64,000 nucleotides of DNA. It comes from Dryomyza anilis (lineage: Eukaryota > Arthropoda > Insecta > Diptera > Dryomyzidae). Shown in pieces: positions 10,930-21,213 of the stretch; the first letter of the stretch is position 1, and each line of letters starts with the position of its first letter. The DNA lies in contig OX638133.1 of assembly GCA_951804985.1 (NCBI GenBank), positions 70,252,367 to 70,316,366 of the forward strand, in the 5' to 3' direction. Made by a program: the position numbers and the translations under genes. The notes beneath the pieces are model-generated. The model had not been told where the DNA came from and made no database searches. It was given only the letters and a program-made list of their open reading frames with translations.

Positions 10930-12225
10930 CATATCATATTTTTATAATTAAAAAATATATTATTTTTATTGGTACATTTAAATAAAAGTTGATACATTTT
11001 GTAGCTGAAGTCTCTTCAAGTATGAATTTGAAAATGGTTTTTCAACTTCAATTTATTTAAAGATTTTATTCCAATTTAAAATTCTACTATGAGAGATTTT
11101 AAATATCAATTAAAATTGATAAAATTTATATTTCGACGCCTCTTACGAAAACCCACACGTTTCAAATTGCTTACGAAAAACAGCACGTTTTTCGTAATTA
11201 CGAAAAGATGCACAAGTTCAGTTTCCCCACGAAAACAATCACATTTTTATTATATCCAAGAAAAGAAGCATATACGTTTTTTAGACACGAAACACATTTA
11301 CATTTAGCTACGTTAAAAAGCACATCTATCATTTCGCCAAGAATAAAAGCAAATACATTTCTTCAAGAAAATCATCCCAGTAGACGGTTTTGTGCACAAG
11401 AGCAAACTTAGTTCGAAAAACTTGTACCATTAGGATTTGGCCAGAACTCACTTACGCCATTGGAAACTTTTATTCGAAAAATTTGTTTTTTTGGGATTTG
11501 GCCAGAACCCACTTGAAAAATTTTGTTCAATTGGAATTAGGCCAGAACCCACTTACGTCATTGGACATTTTCTTTGGAAAAATTTGTTCCATTGGAGTTT
11601 GCAAGAACCCACATTCGTTACTGGACTTTTTTTGTAAAAAATATTACATTGGGACATGGCCAGAACCTACTTGCGTCATTGGACATTTTTTTGGAAAATT
11701 AGTTCCATGCGGATTTGGCTAGAACAAACTTGGGTCATTGTAAGAAAGCACTTGCGTCATTGGAATTTTTTTTTGGAAAATTTATTTCCTTTGGGATTTA
11801 GATAGAACCCACTTCTTAACCACAAAAATATACATAGGGATATCTGTATCGAAAATATATATATGGTTTATTAAAAATGTGTTTTTGTTCGTAGATAAAA
11901 TATAAATGTGCTTCTTTTCGTGGAGAAATAGAGAATGAGATTCTTTTCGTGGCTAAAATAATTTAATGCTTCTTTTCGTAAATAAAATAAACTTATGCTT
12001 ATTATAGTGAAACAAGTAAGCAAATTGAAACGTTTGTGTTTTCGTAATACGCGTCGATTTGATACATTCGAATTTAAAATGCAAATAAAATCCTTCAACG
12101 AATTGATATTGGACCACCGTTTTCATATCTATACTCAAAAATGTGTCAGCTATGAAGTACATCAAACTTTTTTTAAATGTTCGACCAAAAACTTATATAT
12201 TTTTATAATATGAAAGTATGATATG
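10930..12225. repeat. Large foldback element with minisatellite core
   Basis: About 400-base arms are inverted copies of each other. The outer edge CATATCAT at 10930 is matched by ATGATATG at 12218-12225. Further in, 'ACATTTAAATAAAAGTTGAT' pairs with the reverse of about 12150-12180, and 'AAGATTTTATTCCAATTTAAA' with the reverse of about 12070-12100. Both arms contain repeated phrases of the type TTTCGTRR...AAATGTGCTT (12 to 40 bases apart). Between the arms lies a ~60-bp tandem array. The open frames 11089-11722 and 11871-12213 are arms and array read through; the repeated 'W/GQNP' peptide look comes from the DNA repeat. A diverged piece of the same family occurs at 50300-50600. Confidence 0.7.
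11425..11815 (+). repeat. Minisatellite, ~60-bp unit, about seven copies
   Basis: The unit reads roughly ATTTGGCCAGAACCCACTT then ACGTCATTGGACATTTTTTT then GGAAAAATTTGTTCC. The word CCAGAAC or a close variant occurs at 11441, 11502, 11542, 11602, 11660, 11719 and 11802, so units are 58-61 bases with one short 40-base unit and one irregular end. Copies are 75-90% alike by eye. It forms the loop of the foldback element above. Confidence 0.8.
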
Positions 12226-12920
12226 TATTTTATGAAAGATTCATAAAATTCCTACAAAACGTAAATAAATTACGAATAAAAAAAGCAATCTTCCGTATTA
12301 TCTACGAATGACTTTCGTAGATCAAATCTACGAATAGTTTCATAAATACACAAATAATACTCGTAATTTTATCATAAAGTCTTTTGTGTATTTTATGCAA
12401 TTTATGGATAAATTTCACGAAATTGTGCGTAAAATACACGAACGATTTCGTGTATATTAAGCGCATTTTATTTTAAGTGTAATAATAATTAGGCGCAACA
12501 GTCCAGAAGAACTTAGGCCGAGCTCTCTCACCACTTTGAGCTTTGTGGGTTATATTTGTACTCAAAGTGTTGGGACCTACAGTTTAATCCCGAATCCGAA
12601 CATTTCGTAAAATTCTACATATAGCCTCAAAATTTACGAAAGTGTTTAGTAATTTATTCGTAAAATGTAAAGCTCATTTGTAAAATATGTTATTCTTTCG
12701 TAAAAAAATTGTAATAGAAAATAATACAATTTAAACGAAATATTCGTAATTTTGTTGTTGTTTTAATATTACGAATAATGATTCGTAATATATACGAATC
12801 GCTCGTAAAAAATAATTTGGACAAAAATAGAAATTACAAATGTTTCGTGTATTCTACGAATTATTCGTGTATTTTACGAAATTTAAAATTACGAAAAAAT
12901 ATTTCGTAAAATGTTCTAGA
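12226..12920. repeat. Cluster of TTCGTA / TACGAA words, interrupted by a SINE fragment
   Basis: TTCGTA, TACGAA and near forms (TTCGTG, CACGAA) occur about every 15-25 bases on both strands, for example 12305, 12318, 12334, 12430, 12446, 12607, 12657, 12744, 12790, 12846, 12858, 12882, 12901. Neighbouring words often sit as inverted pairs (TTCGTGTATTCTACGAA at 12843-12859). There is no fixed period, so it is not a simple tandem repeat. It abuts the foldback element whose arms use the same word, and may be an expanded or decayed part of that family. Confidence 0.5.
12480..12601 (-). mobile_element. tRNA-derived SINE, 3' fragment
   Basis: Read on the minus strand, this is the last ~120 bases of the SINE at 7394-7697: 'ACTGTAGGTCCCA-CACTTTG', 'GTACAAATATAACCCAC', 'GTGAGAGAGCTCGGCCTAAG', then an ATT repeat at the 12480 end. 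The tRNA-like head is absent, as expected of a 5'-truncated retroposition. It interrupts the TTCGTA-rich cluster. Confidence 0.85.
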
Positions 12921-13113
12921 CATTATATTATTAGTGCAATGGTAAATGCGACGTCATTATAAACTTGCTAAATTAATTGATATATAGGAAAGAGAATTTA
13001 ATTTTTTTAATTTGATTTTTAAATATGTCGATTTTAAAATAATACTCGTAATTAGTAAAGTAAAGTAAAAATTTAAAGTAAAAATCGTAAACAATACAAA
13101 TTTAAATTAACAC

Positions 13114-13119
13114 TTTATT
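13114..13119 (-). terminator. Poly(A) signal of the gustatory-receptor gene
   Basis: AATAAA on the minus strand lies 88 bases beyond the receptor's stop codon, within a TTTAAAATAAAGTG context. It is the first perfect hexamer downstream and at the spacing usual for a short fly 3' UTR. Confidence 0.6.
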
Positions 13120-13206
13120 TTAAACTAACGCATCTGTTAGTTTTGTTTGGTCTTAAAACTAATACTTATTTTTAAAGACTACAAAACATTAAAAAATCTA
13201 TTGAGT

Positions 13207-14479
13207 TTAGTTATTTTTCCATTTGGCGCGGTTTTCAAAATCGAACTGTACCAAAATAATTGACTGCCGCACCATTTCGCTAACCATAAGAAACGTGAGG
13301 TTTTTGTTTATCACGAATAGGCCGCCCATGCAAATCCGCAACTTGTGCTGCATCAATTGCAATGAGAAGAGTTCGCACTATTAGAAAAATAAAATTATTA
13401 ATAAATTAAAAAAAAAGGATATTCATATCAAAACTTACAGCATGCTCCGAACACTGTTCCAGCGCGGGCAACTCGCTCAGCTGCTTCAACAGAAAAGCAC
13501 TGCCCGCGTATTCCTCCTGCGCAATTTCACAGATCAAAAGCAGCAAATAGAGATCAAGAAGCAACGCTGTATACGTCAACATACTAAAGACTGTGAATGC
13601 AAAATTAAACTGCAGTTGTGGTTCCTGTACGCCCATCATCATTATGGCATAGTAGCCCACCGCAATGTTGTTCAGCAGGCTGATTAGCAGAAAAGTCAGA
13701 ATTTGTAACTTGTAGCATGAGTTGAGGCGCACTGTCAACTTTCCCAATTGCCAGTGCAGTCGCATGATGCAGTGCAAATCGTCCGCCAACAGGCAACACA
13801 GCTGCTGCAGCGTGCGACTGCCGCGCGACAATACGACGCGGCACGCGTGCAGCTCATTGCGTGTTGTACACAACTTGTGCAACTCATCGTTGAGCACTGC
13901 AAAACTGCGCGCCTGATGCCACAGAAAGAAGTAATAATGCAATATGACTCCTTGCACGATGTTTTGCGTGTTGATCGTGTACACCGTCAGCAGCCAAGAA
14001 CCAAAAGATTTTTCTCTTCGCAGATGCAGCATCGTGATAAATACGGCCATACTTAGAAACCAAGAGGTAGAGACTTTGCAGAATACTAGGTAATTAAAGC
14101 GACGTTCGGTGGCGCGTCTCACTCGCACCGCATCGAAGTAGTCGATCTCCATGTCCAGCATTTCACGGAACATTACGATCAGCTGCTGTTCGCGTGGCCA
14201 ACGCATGATTATAGTCCAGGTAATTACGATGCCTTGCACGACCACGGTGACGGCACTCGTAATGCGCATCAACTGATTGTCGCCGGCAATATCGAACTGC
14301 TCGTAGTAGTAGAATAGTGCGAATGGTCCCACTATAATGGCTAAAGCATTCACACAGAAGGCGTAGATTTTTATAGATTGCGACTCGACGAATTGGCGGT
14401 TTTCGAAGTCGAACCGCACCGACAAGATGCCAATGAAAATGGCGTAGTAGTAATTGGAACGTATTATAAATCGCTTCAT
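13207..14479 (-). CDS. Gustatory receptor (insect Gr family), two exons
   Basis: Joining 14479-13439 and 13377-13207 across a 61-base intron (GTAAGT donor, TTTTTCTAATAG acceptor, phase 0) gives 403 residues, the usual Gr length. Seven hydrophobic segments fall near residues 38-58, 72-92, 127-152, 161-185, 258-282, 291-318 and 374-392. N-terminal 'VRFDFENRQF' (21-30), the long loop with 'SFAVLNDEL' (192-200), and C-terminal 'GLFVIN' (366-371) and 'ILVQFD' (387-392) are family hallmarks. A phase-0 intron before the last membrane segment is the classic shared Gr intron. The usual TY of the TYhhhhhQF motif is RQ here, as in divergent Gr22/Gr36/Gr59-like branches; no exact orthologue can be named. 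Grs act as ligand-gated channels, mostly for tastants, in chemosensory neurons. The start is the only in-frame ATG after an upstream stop, with A at -3. No other gene is adjacent. Confidence 0.93.
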
Positions 14480-14735
14480 ATTCCTTGGTGAATTTATTCC
14501 GACTGACTTTCAAGTTGTTATGTTCATTTTATCGCACAGGAAAACTAATTAATTAATTTTATTTTTGATGGTTCACCTCAAATTTATAGATTTCCATCTG
14601 CCCATTGTGAGCAACATTAACAAAGTGGCAGAAATAATACAAGTAATTAACTTATATCTGCTTATCATGTGAACACACTGACCGATTGCTCATATTACAT
14701 GAGCAAATCCAGAAAACTTTTAACCTTTATGATAT
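14480..14735. other. Upstream region of the Gr gene
   Basis: This is the 5' flank of the receptor and should hold its promoter. I see no clear TATA box or Inr/DPE pair at fly spacing. The stretch is AT-rich and holds no gene. Confidence 0.35.
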
Positions 14736-14935
14736 TGACATAAAGCAATGAATAAAAATGATTTGTTGTTTTTTATATTTTAAATGAATATTGTTAAGAA
14801 TACTTGAATTAAAAAATCCCAATGAGTTCATAGTTGCTCCGTCGATTTGTTACATGTGGCCAAAGTAAGAAAAACATAAAAAATACCGATGATACGAGCG
14901 CATTTTAAGTCGTTCTAATCATCACTATTGCTACG
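14736..14935 (+). repeat. Dispersed ~200-bp repeat (inverted copy at 33605-33840)
   Basis: 'ACATGTGGCCAAAGTAAGAAA', 'ATACCGATGATACG' and 'TCATCACTATTGC' recur on the opposite strand at 33605-33840, as does 'CATAAAGCAATGAATAAAAA' in diverged form. Both copies can be read as a similar 26-residue stretch (SKK-x-x-KNTDDT ... VLIITIAT), stopped here by a TAA and open at 33489-33716, so the repeat may derive from a once-coding mobile element. The family is not recognised. Confidence 0.65.
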
Positions 14936-15350
14936 ACTTGCAAGATATCGCTACAATTTTAATACAATCGCTAGCTAATACCCGAATACAAACAAAAATA
15001 TATGTCGTATAAGTGTGCCATATCCCAAAGGAAATTTGGACAGAGGTGGAGGTATGATACAACTTTTGGAACGAAAACGAAAATTTCTACTTCTTTTCAA
15101 CGTGTGAGCCGTGGCTTGTATCTAATATATCACTTTGTATCTAATTTTTAATAGAGGAGATAAATATAACGTTTTCGGAAATTTATGCCATGAGTTAATT
15201 TAAAAATACAATTCCGCTTTAGTATTATAAATCAATCATTTATTATTGAGAAAACCAAATTTCAACATTTACCCATGTTTTCTAACATATTATCCACTGT
15301 GTCAAGTGCATCTTTTAAGACATCACTAATCTGAAATTTTTTATGAACTA
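14936..15350. other. Gene-free spacer
   Basis: AT-rich DNA with no gene, RNA or repeat boundary that I can support. Confidence 0.3.
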
Positions 15351-15725
15351 CCCAGTAGTAAATTTCAGGCGCAAGAAGCTATGCTAGCACTAATTCTCAA
15401 GCAGATAGAACCCCTTCCCGACTAAATGATTTCCTTTCTTCTTTTTTATATGAAATGAACATTTTTGCAGGACTTCCCTATTCGTTTCTCAGAGAACGGG
15501 TCTCAGAAGGTCTCACAAAATAGTTTGACTCATTCCATTAGAAGATGAGCTAGCAGTGCTACGCTTTTGTATTTGAAAAATATTAGAAATAGTCACCAAA
15601 TCGATTCGCGCTGATTCTCTAGAAGGTGTGCTAGAAGTACACTAGCTTCAGTGATGGCAGAATATGTATTGAGCATGCTAAGTAGTTGTTATAGCAGGGC
15701 TTCTGCTGACAAATTTACTACTGGG
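15351..15725. mobile_element. 375-bp MITE, CCCAGTAGTAAATTT ends, TA target
   Basis: Inverted ends CCCAGTAGTAAATTT / AAATTTACTACTGGG, each followed inward by a GCAGAAGC-like stretch, are flanked by TA on both sides (15349-15350 and 15726-15727). The TA duplication suits the Tc1/mariner superfamily (inference). The interior is less AT-rich than the surroundings and non-coding, with the word GCTAGC/CTAGAAG repeated. Confidence 0.75.
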
Positions 15726-15929
15726 TAATAATACGAGAAGAAAGATTTTAAGGCATGTGAATGTGCGCCTAAGATAAAAAATACAGGAGCACTTTAAATG
15801 TTAATTTTAGGCTTAATTGTACAAAAAATCACCATTTCGTCAAAAATAACTTTTAAGATATCATTTCAATTTGGTCGGATTAAACTGTTTTTGATACATT
15901 ATGTTATATTTGATCATAACACAATATAA

Positions 15930-16479
15930 TAGCCCTATTCTGGCATTGTGAGCGCTCACAAGTCACATCTCAATGAGAGGCGTTTTTCTTGTTAGAATAA
16001 TTGTGAAAAAAACTATCAAGAAATACCCGACACTGTGGGGAAGAGAGTTTTACGTCATATTTTGAAGTTTTTCATCTGAATTATTTGTAAATAAAAATAA
16101 ACAAACAAATTCAAAATATTATAATTTCTGATTTTGTGCAGTTTTTAAAACATATGCAAATAATAAATCCATTAAAATAATTTAAATAGTGCTTATTAAT
16201 AATTTTTAATTCGTGAAATGCGGTTTCAGTGATGTGGTAATGGTGGAAAGTGTTTAAAGTGTTAACGCAGCATCTTTTCATCAGGGGCAGCATTAAGTAT
16301 TTTACTTTGGACCGCCGATTGTGGTTTTGTAATTATTTATTATGTGGAAGCCTCTAATTGAACTAAATTTTTTGGCAGAATACGAAAACTTTTCAATTTG
16401 AGATTCACCAACATTTTTGAGAGGTTTCTGACGTAAATTTCTGTTATGAGAATTTGTGATGCTCGTCAGAATAGGGCTA
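15930..16479. mobile_element. 550-bp MITE, TAGCCCTATTCTG ends, TAA target
   Basis: Inverted ends TAGCCCTATTCTG / CAGAATAGGGCTA, with GTGAGCGCTCAC inside the left end and GTGATGCTC inside the right, are flanked by TAA (15927-15929 and 16480-16482). A TWA 3-base duplication is typical of PIF/Harbinger elements, so that class is inferred. No transposase. The minus-strand open frames 16111-16293 and 16302-16550 lie in it and look like chance. Confidence 0.75.
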
Positions 16480-17179
16480 TAAAATATACATAAAAAAACA
16501 ATATAAAATATTGTATGATTTTCATATAGGTACCTTTTGAATTGTTTCAAAATATCAATATTAGTGAAAATTCCTTAGAGTAGGAATGATAAAACAAATG
16601 TAAAATGCACTGAGTACTCTAATTCATAATCAGTTCATTTCAGTATATTCAGTATATTCATTATAGACCTCTTCACTACAAATACATCTTGTTTGTGTTT
16701 AGTTTTGACACTACTTGTGCATTGTAGTTGTGAGCAACACATTCAATTGATTTTCAAGCATAGAGTCCGCAACAGTACATGTCTTCAAATAAAATGAATG
16801 TCTTGAAGTGGGTTTCAAATACATTTGTGCAGATTTCTAATATGAACTGTTTGAAATCAAATATTTCCGGTAGTGGTTATTTTACCGAATAGTCGCTTTC
16901 TCAAAATTAAAATTTGGCAAGTTCAATTTGTATTCTTATTCTCGAAGTCATCGTATAAGGAGACTCACTTAAATACATTTATACAAAACACCTTCCCGAA
17001 TGGATTCATTCTCTAAATGGTTTCTTCTCCGAAAAAGATGATAGTCAATGAAATAAATGAAATGAAAATATGGGCATTTCCACAGAAAATTCTATATTTT
17101 GCCACATCACGACACCCTCTTGAATTGCTTATAATTTAGGATTATGCAGATCGATTGTTTTCTTTTCTTTTACTCATTA
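16480..17179. other. Gene-free spacer
   Basis: No gene. The only structure noted is TTCAGTATATTCAGTATATTCA (16640-16660), a small tandem duplication. Confidence 0.3.
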
Positions 17180-17320
17180 TATAGCTACTTAAGCTCTATA
17201 TTTAGCGATATCTATATGTCTGTTGAAACCACGATTACATGAAAACTAGAAGAGCTAGATCAATGAAACTTTGTGGCCTGTGAACCAACCACTTATAATT
17301 ACCTCATACAACATAATTTA
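17180..17320 (+). repeat. Fragment of the second mini-me-like subfamily
   Basis: 'TTAGCGATATCTATATGTCTGTTGAAACC' to 'GTGGCCTGTGAACCAACCACTTATA' follows the same order as 23776-23880 ('TTAGCGATGTCCGTCTGTCTG', 'GACCTGTGATCTGACCATTTATA'). Only this internal part is recognisable. Confidence 0.5.
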
Positions 17321-17334
17321 TATTGCGGAATCTG

Positions 17335-18035
17335 GGCAAAGTGGGACATGTTTTTAATTTCCTCCAAAAAAGTTCATTTGAATCTATTTTATATAAATAA
17401 GTAAGTATAAAAAAGTGTTAAAAACTATGAAAATTAATTATGAAAAAAGTCTCAAATCACTTCATTAAACTTATATTTGCCAATTAAACTGCAAAGTAAA
17501 TTATGTTTCCGAAAGAAAATGACACTATTTTGTGTGTATAATAATAGTTGACATCTCGTCATACAAACATAATTTGCTTTGCAAATAAATTTTAAAATAG
17601 TTTTATATTTGGAGATTTAATTATTTGATTTATTTTTGTATTTCTTGCTCAATATCTAATTTAAAATTTCTTTCTTTATTTATAGCTTGTAAAGATGTAC
17701 TGGATAAAGGCATCAACAAGGCTATGGGTCTTTGTGCTGGTGACGAAATTGGGATTCATTGTTACAAATATAATTTGATATCTATTAAAATAATTATATT
17801 TACATATGTTGAAATGTTTTAACCAAACAAATCTTTTAATTGTATGCAAGTAAAATTTTATTAAAAGCAAATCATCCAAATATAAGTTATATTTAGAGCC
17901 AACCATACTATGTTTATGATACAAATTAATTTCGGAGACAAACATATTATATGTTTATGCATGGCACATGTCCCAAATATATTTTATGTTTGCAGTGTTC
18001 TCCAAACATACACGTTGTTTGTGTATGAGTGACAA
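17335..18035. repeat. Degenerate inverted repeat rich in AAACATAA motifs (copy 2), with exon-like centre
   Basis: GGGACATG at 17351-17358 and CATGTCCC at 17968-17975 are inverse, as are TATGTTTCCGAAAG near 17500 and TTTCGGAGACAAACATA near 17930. Words AAACATAA / TTATGTTT recur throughout, as at 6116-6668 and 22640-22905. The centre holds a higher-complexity, codon-like segment (see 17686-17778). The element class is not recognised. Confidence 0.4.
17686..17778 (+). other. Exon-like segment after a strong splice acceptor
   Basis: A long pyrimidine-rich tract ending TTTATTTATAG at 17685 is an excellent 3' splice site. Just after it, ATG at 17695 opens 27 codons starting MYWIKASTRLWVFVLVTKLG, a positively charged start with a hydrophobic core as in a signal peptide or membrane anchor, then TGA at 17776-17778. 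An alternative frame reads CKDVLDKGINKAMGLCAGDE. Neither matches a family I know and no clear donor follows. It may be a first coding exon, or a fragment carried inside the surrounding repeat. Confidence 0.25.
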
Positions 18036-18929
18036 TAGACGCATGAATTTGCTGGTCGTCAAGTTCGCAATTTTACATATATTCATGCAAATAGTTCAAA
18101 ATTATTCTTCTTTTGATTAAGTTGAAAAAAAATTGATCGATGAAAATTTTTGCAACTGCGAAAGGTTCGCTTCTTGACTTTCTTCTGCAATTTAGATCTT
18201 ACTTCAGGTGAAATCAAAATGTTGCTTTTCATAAGGCCACGATTGATGTACTTTTCTTTTAAATTACGTTTCCTACTTTTCCCAAGAAAATGTTTCCCAC
18301 ATTACCTCAATAACGCAATTGACACTTGACAATTTTTATTATTTTTTAAATCATGTCCCAAAAATTGCAAATCCGACTTTACCACACGTTACCCTACAAT
18401 TGAAAGTCAACTTTAAAATTCAAATCAGCTTTTTGACATTTTATTCTTTACGAAATTTGCGAAAATGTCGATGCTACTTTTAAAATTGAACTTAAATTGT
18501 CTACGATTTTGCGCCAATATCTTTAAATTGTCGAATAACAAAAACAAAAACCCCTGACAACTAATTTAACTTGTTCCAAATCAACAAAATATTAACCAAC
18601 CTGCATACAAAATATATAACCACAAAATCGAATACTAAGTGCTTTTCAGACGACCACAATTCGAACGCAGTAATTTGTATGCATGACGGATATAAATTCA
18701 CAGGACAATCAAACGGCTCGATAAACACCGACAGAAACACCTGCTGTATGGCAGTCTGTTTGCAGAGTAGTCTTGAAATAATTTGAAAATATGAATATGA
18801 AATATAAATACTACTCAATGCTTGATAATATAATTAAAAAAATGCAAATATAATTCTTTCAATGAGACTGCAATAAAAATTAAAATTTAGAAACTCTTTC
18901 ACTGAAACAGATTTATGAATGAATGCCAA
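18036..18929. other. Gene-free spacer with one high-complexity patch
   Basis: No supported gene. The patch 18625-18790 is less AT-rich and open on both strands (plus strand 18571-18786, with five cysteines and no ATG-linked domain I recognise). I note it as possible conserved non-coding DNA or an exon remnant only. Confidence 0.3.
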
Positions 18930-19196
18930 TCAACAGGTGGTTTTGTTTACAGTTTCCATTTTCCACGACGTTCCATGACTCTCTTTTGTTCCACATGTAC
19001 GCAATAGTTCTCTCTCAGTGTACTCACCATCCACATTCACCCACTTTGTTCCACACTTTGATTGCATTAAACAATTTTTGGCGCGCTTTGCTGTTTATTC
19101 ATTTCGTGCTGACACTCGTCGCCATGTTGTTGCTTCAGTTGGTTTCTGGCCACCATCTAACGGTAACTTGAAGGCACCGGCACACAACGCAAATTT
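18930..19196 (+). promoter_or_regulatory. Repeat-free, less AT-rich island upstream of a candidate start site
   Basis: The composition changes sharply: runs such as CCACGACGTTCCATGACTC and CATCCACATTCACCCACTTT are unlike the AT-rich surroundings, and no repeat family is present. CTCTCTC and CACTTTGTTCCACACTTTG words occur. The short open frames here (18923-19254) are not supported by any motif. Its place just upstream of the Inr/DPE pair suggests a proximal promoter region. Confidence 0.4.
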
Positions 19197-19230
19197 AGTC
19201 CTTCGCACGCGTTCAATGCGCATAGACGTG
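19195..19230 (+). promoter_or_regulatory. Candidate TATA-less core promoter: Inr plus DPE
   Basis: TTAGTC (19195-19200) matches the fly initiator TCAKTY in five of six places, putting the start at A19197. AGACGTG at 19224-19230 is a perfect downstream promoter element and begins exactly at +28, the spacing the fly DPE requires. No TATA box lies at -30. A likely splice donor GGTAAGT lies at 19611-19617, so 19197-19610 could be a non-coding first exon on the plus strand. This is inference from motifs; no coding exon can be joined with confidence (the exon-like segment at 41579 is one candidate). Confidence 0.45.
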
Positions 19231-20733
19231 GTGCAGCGGCAAACAAATAAATAAAAAATATTCCATCGCAGTCAGTCAAAATAAATAAATACAAAATTCA
19301 AATCAAGTGAATCTGCTAAATGTTTTTTTTTCTTGTTGTCTATGATTAACAGGTGTTGAGTGTTTATTTAATGTGGCAGCAGTTTATCTTCTGTGGAAAA
19401 TATTTATATTAAGCACTTGTGTAATAACAAAAATTCAATTGAAATTAATTTGTTTCGATTTTTGTGAAGAAGAATAAAATATTGGAAATTGTGTACAATT
19501 CATTCAACAATATTATGAGATGCTTGTGCTAAAATTTATCTTTGAATAAAACAACACTTGAGGAAATACATTTTGTGGGAAAATTTTGAAATTTAAAAAA
19601 AAAATTAGTGGTAAGTGAGGTACGCTTCATATTTTATTCTTATTTTTATATAAGACAAAAATCAAGAACGGATGATTTATAATTGTTATAAAAACTGTTT
19701 TTGAAGATTAAGTATGCCTATTTATTTTTATTACTGTTTCGACATCAGGCTGAAATCTTAAACCAAAATTTTAAATTAATGAAATGACTGAAAGTGAAAG
19801 TGATTAAAATATTAAAAATTAATAAATATTATAAAAGTCGATAATTTTCAAAAGTAGTAATGCTATTCCATACTATACGTGATATAGGTTGCATTAATCA
19901 TTATGTGTCGGATATATTAGGCATTCTTTTACACATCAAGCATTAAAATTTCTTACGAAAACTTACTTTTAAAACCTTTGACAGAAAGTAAAAATACGGA
20001 TGGATTTTAAATTTCGAATTTTTACTAATTTGATCAATGTTACATTAAAATTTTAAAGTTATAAAATATAATTTATAAAAATATTAAATAAAATTAATAC
20101 TAAAAGACAAATGGTTTTAAAATTATGTTTTCAAAACTAGGGGCTATCTTACGGAAGTCATCGATTTGGATTTTTAAACTTCGCTATTCATTTACTTTGT
20201 TTTATTTTTCTAATTGGAATTCAAAACAATTTGGGAGATTTCGCAATTCGCAAAAAAATATTTCAATATGATCTGTCAAAAAATTAAAATTCAAATTATG
20301 CAATTATTAAATTGAAATTTGTAATCATATTTAACGTAAAACTGTTGCGTTATTTATAATATTTAAAAGTTTAAAATATTATTTTATTCTGCAAGTCACA
20401 ATTCTATTTACAATTTCCAAGAACATACAATAATCACAAGCATGTCAAAAATCGGTGTTTATATTTGAGATGGTGGGATGTAAAATGAATATAACGTGCA
20501 ATATATATTTCCACCATATATTTTCTGGTGAACTCATCCCAAAGGTGGTCACAAATTTCATAACTATTGTCATTGTTTTCATTTTCACTTTGATGCTAGA
20601 TTATCATTTGTGACAATCATTAACAAATGTGAGGTGAGTAACAATCACCTCATATTTTTTATTAATTTTGCAATGAAATTGCTCGCTAGAATATCGTTAT
20701 TAGATTCAAAATGTTTTTTTTTATTTGCCACAT
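19231..20733. other. Gene-free AT-rich stretch with a strong splice donor
   Basis: After the candidate first exon the DNA returns to very AT-rich. The donor GTG|GTAAGTGAGG near 19611 is the best 5' splice site on the plus strand in the neighbourhood. Beyond it I see no gene; it would be intronic if the promoter is real. Confidence 0.35.
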
Positions 20734-21213
20734 TTTTATACCCTACACCTATGAGGTACAGGGTATATTAACTTTGTGCATATATTGTAACGCCCCTTAG
20801 GAGGCGTTTCCGGTATGGAAAAGTATATATATTCTTGATCAGCATCACTACCCGAGACCGTTTAGCCATGTCCGTCTGTCTGTTTGTCTGTCCGTCTTGC
20901 TGTCTTGCTGTCCGAATACAGAATAACTTGAGAAATACTGATCAGAATGCGATGAGAATGCGTCTCAATATATTTTAGCCAAAAGTAGGAACTGAGTTTG
21001 AAAATGAGCCAATTTTTAGTTTTTTTATACTTTATATAAATTTTTTAAATTATGGGGATATAAGACGTTAATTTCTGATATATGAATAATATTCTGAGGG
21101 TTAATATCCCCACCAAAGGTGTAGGGTATTCCATAGTCGGGCCCGACCGACTATAAAAATCTGCCCCACGTGACCGAACTTACCCATGTGACCTATCTTT
21201 CCCAACTCGTTTT
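20734..21213 (-). mobile_element. Helitron/Helentron-like element, copy B (internally deleted)
   Basis: On the minus strand it has the full left end (AAAACGAGTTGGGAAAG) and right end (GGTGTAGGGTATAAAAA) of copy A, with the subterminal inverted repeat and the GTCY-repeat tract plus GATCAGCATCACTACCCGAG core. About 330 internal bases found in other copies (the stretch around 'CTTGTATGGGAGGTGGGCGT') are missing, replaced by a direct join after 'AAAATGAGCCAATT'. Confidence 0.75.

Noticed and set aside
11390..11722. 110-codon plus-strand frame with repeated ARTH/GQNP peptide units
   Set aside because: The repetition comes from the ~60-bp DNA minisatellite in a foldback loop; no start context, domain or conservation signal.
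13442..14056. Plus-strand frames of 64-102 codons
   Set aside because: They are the antisense of the gustatory receptor exon.
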